The notes beneath the pieces are model-generated. The model was not told the DNA's origin. It ran no database searches and worked only from the letters and a program-made list of their open reading frames with translations. Position numbers and translations under genes: made by a program. Positions 7,564 to 15,434 of a stretch of DNA of 40,630 nt are shown here, piece after piece (the first letter of the stretch is position 1; each line of letters opens with the position of its first letter). The stretch comes from Polyangiaceae bacterium (GTDB lineage Bacteria; Myxococcota_A; Polyangia; Polyangiales; Polyangiaceae), in the NCBI GenBank assembly GCA_029261965.1, contig JAJDAH010000347.1:1-40630 (forward strand). Reading direction: 5' to 3'.

Positions 7564-8391
7564 ATGAGCTTCGACAATCTGAAATACGTCACCGTGCAAG
7601 TGGAGGAGGGTGTCGCGACGATCACCCTCAATCGCCCCGATCGATTCAACGCCTACACTTCCGACGTGGGGATCGAGTTGTTCGGCGCGATCAAGACGCT
7701 CGACGCGGACGACGGCGTGCGTGCGATCATCATTACCGGAGCGGGCAAACATTTCTGCGCGGGAGCGGACCTCGAGTCGGGGGGTGACACCTTCGCGCGC
7801 AACGCGTTTGCCGAAGCCACCGAGCTCGAGCATCAGATCCGCCCGTGGAAGCTCGTGACGCCGATCATCGTGGCCATCAACGGCGCCGCCGTCGGGATAG
7901 GTGCGACGCTTCCGCTCCAGTGGGACATCCGTATCGCGAGTGAAGACGCCAAGATAGGTTTCGTTTTCACGCGGAGAGGGATTGTTCCCGAAGCGAACAG
8001 CACTTGGTACCTGTCGCGCCTCGTCGGTCTTTCGAAGGCGATGGACTTTCTTCTCACTGGACGCTTCATCCAGGCAGAGGAAGCGCTCGCGTGTGGTCTG
8101 GTGAGTCGAGTGGTCCCCCGCGACAAACTGCTCGATACGGCTCGAGAGGTCGCGCAGGACCTCGCCACCAACACGGCCCCGGTGTCGATCGCCATCACGA
8201 AGCGTTTGCTCTGGCGCCAACTCTCCGAAACGGATCCGGCTCGCGGCAAGGAGCTCGAGGACGAGTTGTTTCAGTGGGCTGGCGCGCAGCCCGATGCCGC
8301 CGAGGGGGTCAAAGCGTTTCTCGAGAAGCGCGACGCGAAGTGGAGCATGAGCGCGACCAGAGATTTGCCCAAAGTGCTCGACGAAACGTGA
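7564..8391 (+). CDS. Enoyl-CoA hydratase/isomerase (crotonase) family protein
   Basis: A 275-residue crotonase-fold enzyme preceded by a good ribosome-binding site (GAGAGGAG). The CoA/oxyanion-hole segments are HFCAGADL (63-70) and NGAAVGIGATLPL (106-118). The two glutamates used by true enoyl-CoA hydratases seem absent: the first position falls in GIGATLPLQWD and the second in IGFVFTRRG. Instead E143 in VPEANSTWYL matches the PEG/PEA glutamate of delta3-delta2-enoyl-CoA isomerases (ECI2-like). An isomerase or other crotonase reaction on an acyl-CoA is therefore more likely than hydration. The stop codon overlaps the GTG start of the PhzF-family gene (GTGA), showing translational coupling. 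Confidence 0.88.
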   Translation: MSFDNLKYVTVQVEEGVATITLNRPDRFNAYTSDVGIELFGAIKTLDADDGVRAIIITGAGKHFCAGADLESGGDTFARNAFAEATELEHQIRPWKLVTPIIVAINGAAVGIGATLPLQWDIRIASEDAKIGFVFTRRGIVPEANSTWYLSRLVGLSKAMDFLLTGRFIQAEEALACGLVSRVVPRDKLLDTAREVAQDLATNTAPVSIAITKRLLWRQLSETDPARGKELEDELFQWAGAQPDAAEGVKAFLEKRDAKWSMSATRDLPKVLDET

Positions 8392-9188
8392 GCGTGCCGC
8401 TCTACCAGGTCGATGCGTTCACCGATGCGGCGTTCGCAGGCAACCCAGCCGCGGTCGTGTTGCTGGAGGCACCGGCGAGCGAACGCTGGATGCAGGCGGT
8501 CGCTCGTGAGATGAACCTGTCGGAGACGGCCTTCGTGGTGACGCGAGACGAGGGGTTCGACCTTCGTTGGTTCACACCGTCGGTCGAGGTCGAGCTCTGC
8601 GGGCACGCCACCTTGGCGAGCGCTCACGTGCTCTGGGAAATCGGCAGAATCTCACCGACCGACGCCGCTCGATTCCACACCGCGAGCGGCATCCTCACGG
8701 CGAGGAAAGAGGGTGACGGCATCAACCTCGATTTTCCGTCGACTCCGCCGACCGAGACCCGAGCGCCGCCGGGTTTAGCCGAGGCGTTGGGAGTGGACTC
8801 GCGATGGGTTGGCAAGACCCGGTTCGACCTGTTGGTGCTCGTCGACGGCGAGTCGAGCGTTCGAGAGCTCGCTCCCGACATCCCCAAGCTCGCGCGGCTA
8901 CCGGTTCGCGGCGTGATGGTGACCGCCCGTGCGGACGAGTCGAGCCCGTCGGACTTCGTTTCACGTTTTTTCGCTCCCGCCGCCGGGGTCGACGAGGATC
9001 CGGTCACCGGCTCGGCACATTGTGCGCTCGCGCCGTTCTGGGCCGGCCGATTGAGTCGCACGGAACTCATCGGGTATCAGGCGTCTCCGAGAGGTGGATT
9101 CGTTCGCGTTCGTGTCTCGGCAGATCGCGTGGAGCTCGGCGGTCGTTGCGTCACGGTGCTCCGTGGTGAGCTGTTGGCTGCGAGTTGA
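8388..9188 (+). CDS. PhzF family isomerase-like protein
   Basis: A 266-residue protein of the PhzF/diaminopimelate-epimerase-like fold. The GNPAAVV block is at 18-24, followed by NLSETAF, where E46 matches the catalytic glutamate of PhzF (Glu45). The second-half blocks CGHATLASAHVLW and DPVTGSAHCALAPFW are clear. PhzF itself isomerises dihydro-3-hydroxyanthranilate in phenazine synthesis, but most family members have unknown substrates and there are no phenazine genes nearby. The start GTG 8388 overlaps the TGA of the crotonase gene; the reading frame stays open upstream but that part is only the shadow of the crotonase gene. Length fits the family. Confidence 0.88.
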   Translation: MSVPLYQVDAFTDAAFAGNPAAVVLLEAPASERWMQAVAREMNLSETAFVVTRDEGFDLRWFTPSVEVELCGHATLASAHVLWEIGRISPTDAARFHTASGILTARKEGDGINLDFPSTPPTETRAPPGLAEALGVDSRWVGKTRFDLLVLVDGESSVRELAPDIPKLARLPVRGVMVTARADESSPSDFVSRFFAPAAGVDEDPVTGSAHCALAPFWAGRLSRTELIGYQASPRGGFVRVRVSADRVELGGRCVTVLRGELLAAS

Positions 9189-9248
9189 ATGCCGCTTTCC
9201 TCGGGACGCGTGCCAGTACCGCTCGATTCCTGCCTTTCGGTGAGCGGC

Positions 9249-9270
9249 TGCTATACTTACCGTCAGGAGG
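9249..9270 (+). promoter_or_regulatory. Extended -10 element and strong ribosome-binding site
   Basis: TGCTATACT (9249-9257) has the form of an extended -10 box, and AGGAGG (9265-9270) sits 3 nt before the ATG at 9274. No good -35 box is seen. If this promoter is real, the 5' leader is very short. Confidence 0.35.
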
Positions 9271-9273
9271 AGC

Positions 9274-10761
9274 ATGCGCTCTCTTACTCGGATTCTTTTC
9301 TTCACGATGATGCTCGTCCCCGCCGGTCTGGCGGCGGAAGGCTGCGGCGGCTCGGCATTCGAGTCGACCGCGGACGGCGGAAACCCCGATTCGGGTGTCG
9401 GCACCGGCGGAGCGAGCGGCAGTGGCGGAGCCGGCGGTAGTGCGGGCGCCGCCGACTGTACGGGCCCGGAGCAGTGCGATGACGACGACCCGTGCACCAT
9501 CGATCGGTGCACCGACGATCTGGTGTGTGAGCACGCGGCGAAGTGCGCTGACGGCCAGCAGTGCTGCGCCGGCGCCTGCGGCGAGTGCTGCATCGATGAC
9601 GATTGCTCCGACGGCGTCGACTGTACCGCCGACGAGTGTTTTGCCGGCTTTTGCACCCACTCGCCCGACGACGGCCAGTGCAACTCGGGGAAATACTGCG
9701 CGCCGGGCACCGGGTGCTTGGACCGTGAAGCGTGCGACCGGGATGAAGATTGCGACGACGGGCAAGCCTGCTCGGAGGACTCCTGCTCCAGCGGACTGTG
9801 CGACCACGAGCACTGCCCGGACAGCGGCACGATCTGCTGCGAAAGCGCCGGCTGCGGCGAGTGTTGCGAAGACTTCCAGTGCGAGGACGGGGACCCGTGC
9901 ACCGTCGACGTCTGCGCCGGCGGTGAGTGCCAGCAATCTCCTCGGTGCAGCGGACCGTCGAACTGCTGCGGTGACGGAACCTGCGGGTCCTGCTGTTCGG
10001 CGTCGGACTGCGACGACGGCATCCCCTGCACCGATGACATCTGCGCCGGGGGTGGCTGCACGAACACTCCCAAGAATTCGCGGTGCTCGAACGGGGAGAT
10101 TTGCGACCCGTCCGCCGGAGGATGTACCCGGGTAGTCGAATGCACCGACGCGTCCGAGTGCGAAGACGGCGATCCGTGCAGGACCTGGTCCTGCATCGGT
10201 GGGTCGTGCTCGTTTCAGTCGTGCGGCGCGTCGCAGAACTGCTGTTCTGAGGGTTGCAAGGCTTGTTGCGACGCCGGGGACTGCGAGGACAGCATTCCCT
10301 GCACGACGAACGTTTGCACCAACGGGGTTTGCAACTTCATTCCCGACGACAACCAGTGCCTCAGCGGCACGTGCGAGCCGAACCTCGGGGGTTGTGTCGA
10401 GTGCACGGGGAACAATCCCGGAGAATGTGACGACCAAAACCCCTGCACCAACGACGTCTGCGTGCAGAACAATTGCCAGAACGCCGCGATATGCAACATG
10501 GGTTCACGGTGTTGCGTCGATCCGACCTTCGGCGATGTCAGTTGCCAACAGTGCTGCGACGACTCCCACTGCGTCGGAGGGTTCTGCGTTCAGGGCACCT
10601 GCGTCGGCTGTCGCACCGACGGGGATTGCGGCCCCGGTGGACCCGTCGGAACGTGCTCGACCAACACGTGCGTAGCGGGCCAGTGCTTGATGGTGCAAAT
10701 GTGTCCGCCCGGAGAAATGTGCTGTCCGCCTTTCGGCTGCCAGGTGGCGTGTACCGGCTAG
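9274..10761 (+). CDS. Secreted cysteine-repeat protein, probable lipoprotein
   Basis: A 495-residue exported protein. The N-terminal hydrophobic signal ends at AAEGC, an imperfect lipobox, so lipid anchoring is likely but not certain. A Gly/Ser/Ala-rich spacer (about 35-65) leads to about 430 residues of dense cysteine repeats. Two motifs alternate: eight copies of an acidic unit of the form D-x-x-P-C-T-x-D-x-C-x-x-G-x-C, and about six units with a CC pair, then C-G-x-C-C (CCAGACGECC, CCGDGTCGSCC). This layout resembles myxobacterial Dickkopf-like Cys-rich proteins; the acidic units may bind calcium (inference). No catalytic domain is visible. The strong AGGAGG site fixes the start. It stands alone, convergent with the methyltransferase gene. 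Confidence 0.85.
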   Translation: MRSLTRILFFTMMLVPAGLAAEGCGGSAFESTADGGNPDSGVGTGGASGSGGAGGSAGAADCTGPEQCDDDDPCTIDRCTDDLVCEHAAKCADGQQCCAGACGECCIDDDCSDGVDCTADECFAGFCTHSPDDGQCNSGKYCAPGTGCLDREACDRDEDCDDGQACSEDSCSSGLCDHEHCPDSGTICCESAGCGECCEDFQCEDGDPCTVDVCAGGECQQSPRCSGPSNCCGDGTCGSCCSASDCDDGIPCTDDICAGGGCTNTPKNSRCSNGEICDPSAGGCTRVVECTDASECEDGDPCRTWSCIGGSCSFQSCGASQNCCSEGCKACCDAGDCEDSIPCTTNVCTNGVCNFIPDDNQCLSGTCEPNLGGCVECTGNNPGECDDQNPCTNDVCVQNNCQNAAICNMGSRCCVDPTFGDVSCQQCCDDSHCVGGFCVQGTCVGCRTDGDCGPGGPVGTCSTNTCVAGQCLMVQMCPPGEMCCPPFGCQVACTG

Positions 10762-10796
10762 TCTCGATCTGTGATCGCTTGCGAATTCGACGGCCG

Positions 10797-12128
10797 CTAT
10801 TTGGTGAGGCTAGCGGGGGGTGAATCTCCGGCGCTCAGCCATGCCAACGCTTCGACGTGGTGGGTGTGGGGGAACATGTCGAAGCCGATGATTTCGTCGA
10901 GCCGGTAGCCGGCTTTTCCGAGCCGAGCGAGATCTCGCGCGAGCGTTGGCGGATCGCACGAGCACATGGCGATGAACGAGGGTTTCAGCTCGCGAACCTG
11001 TTTTGCGACCGTCGCGGCCCCGGCGCGCGGGGGGTCGATGACGACGAGGTCGAAGCGCCGGCGTGCTCGGGCGAGCGCGTGGACCCGTCGCGCGACGTCA
11101 CCACCGGAAATCGCGTTCTGGTCGAGCCCGGCTAGTCGTGCGGTACGCTTGGCGGCATCGACCGCCGCCGAGTTTCGTTCTATCCCGACCCCGCTGAGTC
11201 CCCCGGCGAGCAGCGGCAACGTGAAATTGCCGGCTCCGGCGTAAAGATCGCAAAACGTCTTCACCTCTCGTTTTTTCGCGCCCTGCACCACCGCGTCCAC
11301 GAGAGCTTCGTTAACGTGCCAATTGACTTGGACGAACACCCCCGGAGGCACCGAGAGTGTCACGCCGCAGCTGAGCGGCCAGTTTTGAGGCTGTCCTGGT
11401 GAGTGCTTGGCTACGGACACATCCACGTGTTCGGAAAGCTCGGCGAGCACGGCCTCGGCCACGTCGCCGAGCTCCACTCGGGGTCTATGGTCGTCCGAAG
11501 GCAGCGAGAGGTCCCTCGGAAAGAACCGGCACGACACGCGGTCGACACTCGGCGCAGCGCGGACCTCGACATCACTAAACGCAGCGAACGCGCCGGGGTG
11601 ATTCCGACTCGTCTCTCGGAGCCTCGTGACGGTTCGATTGATTTCGTCAGCGCTGACCGGGCACTGCTCGATTTCGACGAGGCTGTGCGAGCCGCGGGCA
11701 AAGAGGCCGAACCGGCCGGACGCGTCGATGTGGAGGCGTAGTCGCCTTCGGTAGCCGAGATCGGGTCCTGCTTCGACGATTGGTATGTCCCGAGGCAAGT
11801 CGCGAAGTCCGCCCACGCGGGTCAATGCGTCGCGAAGCAAATCGGCCTTCGCTGCCACCTGCGCCTTTCGCTCGAGGAACATCCAGTCGCATCCGCCGCA
11901 GCGATCGGCGACCGCGCACGGCGCGGAGACCCGGTTGGGGCCCGGTTCGACGAGCTTCCACTCGAGCGCACGCACGAAACTTTTCTTTTCTTCGAGCTTC
12001 GTGGGCTGGATGCGATCGCCGGGAAACGCGCCGGGCGCGAACGCCACGCGACCGTCCGCGGTTCGAGTGAAGCCTTCGCCGCCCGGGACGAGCCGTTCGA
12101 TGAGCCACGTGGTGGGTTTCGGAGTCAA
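10797..12128 (-). CDS. TrmA/RlmD-family 23S rRNA or tRNA (uracil-C5) methyltransferase
   Basis: A 443-residue SAM-dependent RNA methyltransferase. A TRAM-like N-terminal region is followed by the Fe-S cysteine set C71-x5-C77-x2-C80 with C156 (IEQCPVS), as in RlmD. The SAM loop is DLYAGAGNF (294-302), the Q-V-N block is FVQVNWHVNE (265-274), the substrate loop is VVIDPPRAG (362-370), the nucleophile is C391 in the block CSCDPPTLARDL, and E426 (HHVEALAWL) matches the general base. It should form 5-methyluridine in RNA; which site cannot be told. The frame stays open much further upstream, but that part overlaps an AlkD remnant. I chose TTG 12128, whose TTGA overlaps the remnant's final stop. 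GTG or ATG starts upstream are possible. Confidence 0.85.
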   Translation of the reverse strand: MTPKPTTWLIERLVPGGEGFTRTADGRVAFAPGAFPGDRIQPTKLEEKKSFVRALEWKLVEPGPNRVSAPCAVADRCGGCDWMFLERKAQVAAKADLLRDALTRVGGLRDLPRDIPIVEAGPDLGYRRRLRLHIDASGRFGLFARGSHSLVEIEQCPVSADEINRTVTRLRETSRNHPGAFAAFSDVEVRAAPSVDRVSCRFFPRDLSLPSDDHRPRVELGDVAEAVLAELSEHVDVSVAKHSPGQPQNWPLSCGVTLSVPPGVFVQVNWHVNEALVDAVVQGAKKREVKTFCDLYAGAGNFTLPLLAGGLSGVGIERNSAAVDAAKRTARLAGLDQNAISGGDVARRVHALARARRRFDLVVIDPPRAGAATVAKQVRELKPSFIAMCSCDPPTLARDLARLGKAGYRLDEIIGFDMFPHTHHVEALAWLSAGDSPPASLTK

Positions 12129-12380
12129 GGGAGCTTTTTCAATCGACCACTCGCGCGCACGTTCTTCAAGGCTTCGCGCTTGCTCGCGGGGTGAGGCGGT
12201 CGGCGTGCTGTCGGACGTATCGCACGGCTTCGCCCAGATCCGTCCATGCAAGCTGACGGATCGCCCACCCGATGGCCTTTCGAAGGCAAAACTCCGGGGA
12301 GTCCCAGCTCGGCTCGATGCAATCGTAGAAGTCCGCGTCGGTCTGCTCCTCGAAACGAGTTCTACATTCCCAACGAAACT
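12125..12380 (-). pseudogene. AlkD-like DNA alkylation repair enzyme, C-terminal remnant with a frameshift
   Basis: About 85 codons of a HEAT-repeat DNA glycosylase C-terminus are recognisable on the minus strand. The block QTDADFYDCIEPSWDSPEF, then CLRKAIGWAIRQLAWTD and VRYVRQHADRLTP, matches the RKAIGWALRxYAWTD hallmark of the AlkD family. After RLTP the expected LSxREALKN block continues in another frame as SKREALKNV, and the join needs one missing base near 12186: CCG CG AGC in place of, for example, CCG CTG AGC. The N-terminal two thirds of the gene are absent, and a few residues are also missing within the block W-E-C-R-T-R-F. It is therefore a decayed fragment. Its last stop (12127-12125) overlaps the TTG start of the methyltransferase. 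Confidence 0.75.
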
Positions 12381-12550
12381 TTGCACTGCCAGCACCCGGA
12401 ATTTTCACGTCTACCGCGGTGATTCCGCCTGCCCGCGAATCGCTTCTGCCGGCGGTCGAATCGTGTCCCACATGCGCCCACCGTTCCTTACTTTGACTGC
12501 GGCTCGCGAAGTGATGCCCGCACCTGTCAGCGGGCTCGGAGGGAACTGTC

Positions 12551-14413
12551 ATGCACCGTTGGTTTTCACTCGCCGTGGTCGGCTCGATGCTTCTCGGCTG
12601 CTCGTCAGCCGGACCGGAGCAGCAAGCAGGACAGAACGCGCGTTGCACTCCGGGCGAACAGAATCCGTGTCCGTGTGCCTACGGCGGCTTCGGCGTGCAC
12701 GTTTGCTCCGATGACGGTTCCGCCTACGGTCTCTGTCTCGGTTGTCCGTCGGGCGCGGCTCCGGGTGCGGGCGGCGGCCCGCCGGCCACTGGCGGAGCGA
12801 GCGGAGTTGGCGGGGCTCCTCCGCCACCACCTGCCGCCGGCGGCGCGGCAGGCGCTGGTGGAGTTGGCGGAGTTGGTGGTGCACCCCCACCGCCGCCGGG
12901 GACCGGCGGAAACGCAGGGGTCGGTGGGGCGCCTCCGCCGCCTCCTCCCGCAACGGGCGGCACCGGTGGTGCCGTCGGCGCAGGCGGCTCGGGTTCGGTC
13001 GGTGGGTTCGGTGGAGTGGGCGGCGGCATGCCCCCGCCTCCACCGCCCGACGGGAGTTTCGCCGCCGAGCTTCGCATTCAGGAGGTCGCGTTCTTCCAGG
13101 GCACGAAGGTGTCCGTGGCTCGAGATGGCGCGGCCGTCGCGGACCGAAATGCTCCGATCGTCGAGGGCCGGCCAGCGCTCGTGCGTGTCTATGTCGAGCC
13201 ACAGGCCGGTTGGCAGCCGCGTGAAGTGACGGCGCGGCTCGACTTGGTCTCATCGGATCCGGCAGTGCAGCCCCAGGGCAGCGCCAACAAGACGATCACG
13301 TCGGCGTCGAGCAACGGTGACATGTTCAGCACGTTCAACTTCAGCATTCCCGGAGACCAGGTCACTTCCGACTTGCAGTTCCAGGTTTCGGTTCGAGAAA
13401 TTCCAGCGAACGAAACCGGCGCTTTCGGCGTCGTGCACCCCGACGCGGTGTTTCCACCGGATCAGAGCGTTTCGGACGTCGGCGCCCAGTTTAGCGGTCC
13501 TGTTCGCGTGACCATCGTTCCGTTTCGGTATCACGCCGACGGATCCGGTCGTTTGCCGGACACCAGCCAGGCGCAGATGCAGGTGTACTTCGACGCGCTC
13601 TGGGCGAACTACCCTACCAACGAGGTACAGCTCGAGTTGCGCGAGACGGTCGACTACTTCGACTATGTCGGGCCGAGCAGCGGATGGTCGAGCTGGCTCG
13701 ACACGCTGTGCAACATCCGCACGAACGACAACGTCGACATCCGCACCTATTACTACGGCGTCATTGCGCCGGCGGACGGGTGGAGAAGCTACGGTGGTGG
13801 GGTTGCCGGGTTGGGTAACGTGCCGAGCGCCAACTGGACCCAGGGCCGCTGCTCGGTCGGGCTCGGCTTCCCCGGGGCGGACAATCGGGGCGAGCTCATG
13901 ATCCACGAAGTGGGCCACACGTTCGGCCGCCCGCACGCACCTTGTGGAACCGACGGCGCGGCGTTCCCGCACGCTGGCGCGAAGATCGGTGTCTGGGGAT
14001 ACGACATGGTCCACGACCGTCTGAAGGATCCGAACGACTACCGGGACTTCATGAGCTACTGCGATCCCCAGTGGATCAGCGACCATTCGTTTTCGCGCAT
14101 CTTCGACCGGGTGCAGTTCGTGAACCAAAACTTCAGCATCCAGAAGATTCCGCCAGTCACCTATCGCAAGATGCTCATCGACGTCGACGGCAGCGTCGCG
14201 TGGGGCCACACCGTGACGCTCGACGTTTACCCCTACGGCCAGGGAAGCAAAGAGGTGACGCTGTACGACCATAACGGAACCGCTGTCGGCTCGATCGAGG
14301 GGCACTGGTTCGAATACGGCGAAGATCCGGCAGGAGAAATCCTGATTGCGGAACCCGCCTCGGCTGTCACGTACGTCCAGGCTCAGGGTTTTCCGCGGCT
14401 CGAGCTGAAGTAG
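12551..14413 (+). CDS. Zinc metalloprotease lipoprotein with Gly/Pro-rich linker
   Basis: A 620-residue surface lipoprotein. The signal ends at LLGC (C17). A small Cys module of the form C-x-P-G-x5-C-x-C-A-x-G ... C-x-x-D-G-S ... C (32-65) is shared with the next gene. A Gly/Ala/Pro linker (70-165) holds runs of 5-6 prolines. The catalytic part carries HEVGHTFGRPH (H452, E453, H456, H462), a zincin HExxHxxxxxH site, and M501 in DFMSYC as the Met-turn. A beta-rich C-terminal domain follows. Family assignment beyond metzincin-like is uncertain. GGAGGG lies 9 nt before the ATG. The next gene follows after 13-49 bp and a POT peptide transporter after that, suggesting a surface protease and peptide-uptake operon. 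Confidence 0.88.
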   Translation: MHRWFSLAVVGSMLLGCSSAGPEQQAGQNARCTPGEQNPCPCAYGGFGVHVCSDDGSAYGLCLGCPSGAAPGAGGGPPATGGASGVGGAPPPPPAAGGAAGAGGVGGVGGAPPPPPGTGGNAGVGGAPPPPPPATGGTGGAVGAGGSGSVGGFGGVGGGMPPPPPPDGSFAAELRIQEVAFFQGTKVSVARDGAAVADRNAPIVEGRPALVRVYVEPQAGWQPREVTARLDLVSSDPAVQPQGSANKTITSASSNGDMFSTFNFSIPGDQVTSDLQFQVSVREIPANETGAFGVVHPDAVFPPDQSVSDVGAQFSGPVRVTIVPFRYHADGSGRLPDTSQAQMQVYFDALWANYPTNEVQLELRETVDYFDYVGPSSGWSSWLDTLCNIRTNDNVDIRTYYYGVIAPADGWRSYGGGVAGLGNVPSANWTQGRCSVGLGFPGADNRGELMIHEVGHTFGRPHAPCGTDGAAFPHAGAKIGVWGYDMVHDRLKDPNDYRDFMSYCDPQWISDHSFSRIFDRVQFVNQNFSIQKIPPVTYRKMLIDVDGSVAWGHTVTLDVYPYGQGSKEVTLYDHNGTAVGSIEGHWFEYGEDPAGEILIAEPASAVTYVQAQGFPRLELK

Positions 14414-14462
14414 CGAGGCGCAGTCGATGGCCACGCGCCCAACAATTCGGCACACTTCGACC

Positions 14463-15413
14463 ATGCGGCGCATTTTGGGCTTCGTTTTCGTGACGGCCGT
14501 CGCGGTGAGCTGCAGCTCGGGTTCGAGCTCGGATGGCGGTGGCACCGGGCCGTGCGAGCCGAACCGGGGACGCGCCTGCCCGTGTGCCGACGGCACCCAG
14601 AGCACCCAGTTTTGCCGCGCGGATGGTTCCGGTTTCGATCCTTGCATGTGCTCGGGCAACGTCGGGCAACCGGGCTGCACGATCACGCCCGACTGCGGCT
14701 CGTGTAGCGCTTGCTTCGACGCATGCATCTGTATGGGTCAGGGCCCCAACGAGTGCTTCGCCCAGTGCACGTCCGGCGTGGGTGGTATGGGCGCCGGAGG
14801 CATGGGCGCGGGCGGCGCGGCTGGCGATCCGGGGGTCGGAGGCGCCGGCGGCGCACCAGCAACTGGCGGCGCACCGGCAACGGGCGGCTCACCAGCGACC
14901 GGCGGCGCACCATCAACCGGCGGCGCACCATCGACCGGAGGCATGCCGGGAACCGGAGGCATGCCGGGAACCGGAGGCACCCCAGCAACGGGTGGAACCG
15001 CCGGCGTGGGCGGAGCAGGTGGTGGAGTCGGCGGGGTTGGTGGCGCTCCCGATCCGAACGCCGGAGTCGCCAACTGCGGATTCGGCGACAACGCACAGCG
15101 CTGCGATGTGGTTGGCGGAGGCAAGTGCTGTGTGCTCGATCCGGGCCTCGACTATTGCGCGCCGGCCGCCGAGCTCTGCGCGTGCACCCAACCGGGATGC
15201 ACGCTCACTGACTTGTTCTGTGACGGACCCGAAGACTGCCCGGGTGCAATATGTTGCGGGCTTTTCGACGGCCAACAGTTCACGCGGCTTCAGTGTCAGC
15301 CGAGCTGCGGCATGGGCGAGTTCGAGGTGTGCCACCAAGGCAACGCGTGTTCGGGGCCGGGCAGTTGCTCGCCGGTGCAAGAGCTCCCGACGTTCCTCCA
15401 GGTCTGCTTGTAG
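14463..15413 (+). CDS. Modular Cys-rich lipoprotein with GGxPxT repeats
   Basis: A 316-residue lipoprotein. The signal MRRILGFVFVTAVAVSC ends at C17. Two N-terminal Cys modules follow: one with ACPCADG and CRADGS, shared with the upstream metalloprotease, and one of the form GC-T-I-T-P-D-C-x2-C-x2-CF-x2-C-x-C, shared with the SGNH hydrolase at 32548. Next comes a Gly/Ala/Pro repeat region with eight exact-length hexapeptides (GGAPAT and variants), then a C-terminal domain of about 110 residues with many cysteines. No catalytic motif is seen; a structural or binding role on the outer surface is inferred. I chose ATG 14463 because it gives a standard signal; ATG 14427 would add 12 basic residues and has a somewhat better ribosome-binding site. 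Confidence 0.75.
   Translation: MRRILGFVFVTAVAVSCSSGSSSDGGGTGPCEPNRGRACPCADGTQSTQFCRADGSGFDPCMCSGNVGQPGCTITPDCGSCSACFDACICMGQGPNECFAQCTSGVGGMGAGGMGAGGAAGDPGVGGAGGAPATGGAPATGGSPATGGAPSTGGAPSTGGMPGTGGMPGTGGTPATGGTAGVGGAGGGVGGVGGAPDPNAGVANCGFGDNAQRCDVVGGGKCCVLDPGLDYCAPAAELCACTQPGCTLTDLFCDGPEDCPGAICCGLFDGQQFTRLQCQPSCGMGEFEVCHQGNACSGPGSCSPVQELPTFLQVCL
14847..14990 (+). repeat. Eight tandem 18-bp units encoding GGxPxT
   Basis: Eight consecutive 18-bp units encode GGAPAT, GGAPAT, GGSPAT, GGAPST, GGAPST, GGMPGT, GGMPGT and GGTPAT. Neighbouring units are often near-identical at the DNA level, which points to recent duplication. The region is likely to vary in copy number between strains. Confidence 0.8.
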
Positions 15414-15434
15414 CCGTGTTACGACGCGCTCCGG

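Noticed and set aside
8004-8387. Upstream extension of the PhzF reading frame
   Set aside because: It overlaps the crotonase gene in another frame and shows arginine-rich shadow sequence; the GTG at 8388 with GTGA overlap explains the start.
9151-10437. Long minus-strand frame opposite the cysteine-repeat protein
   Set aside because: Its Ala/Val/Gly/Arg-rich composition is what antisense of the Cys-repeat codons gives, and the plus frame has a signal peptide and a strong ribosome-binding site.
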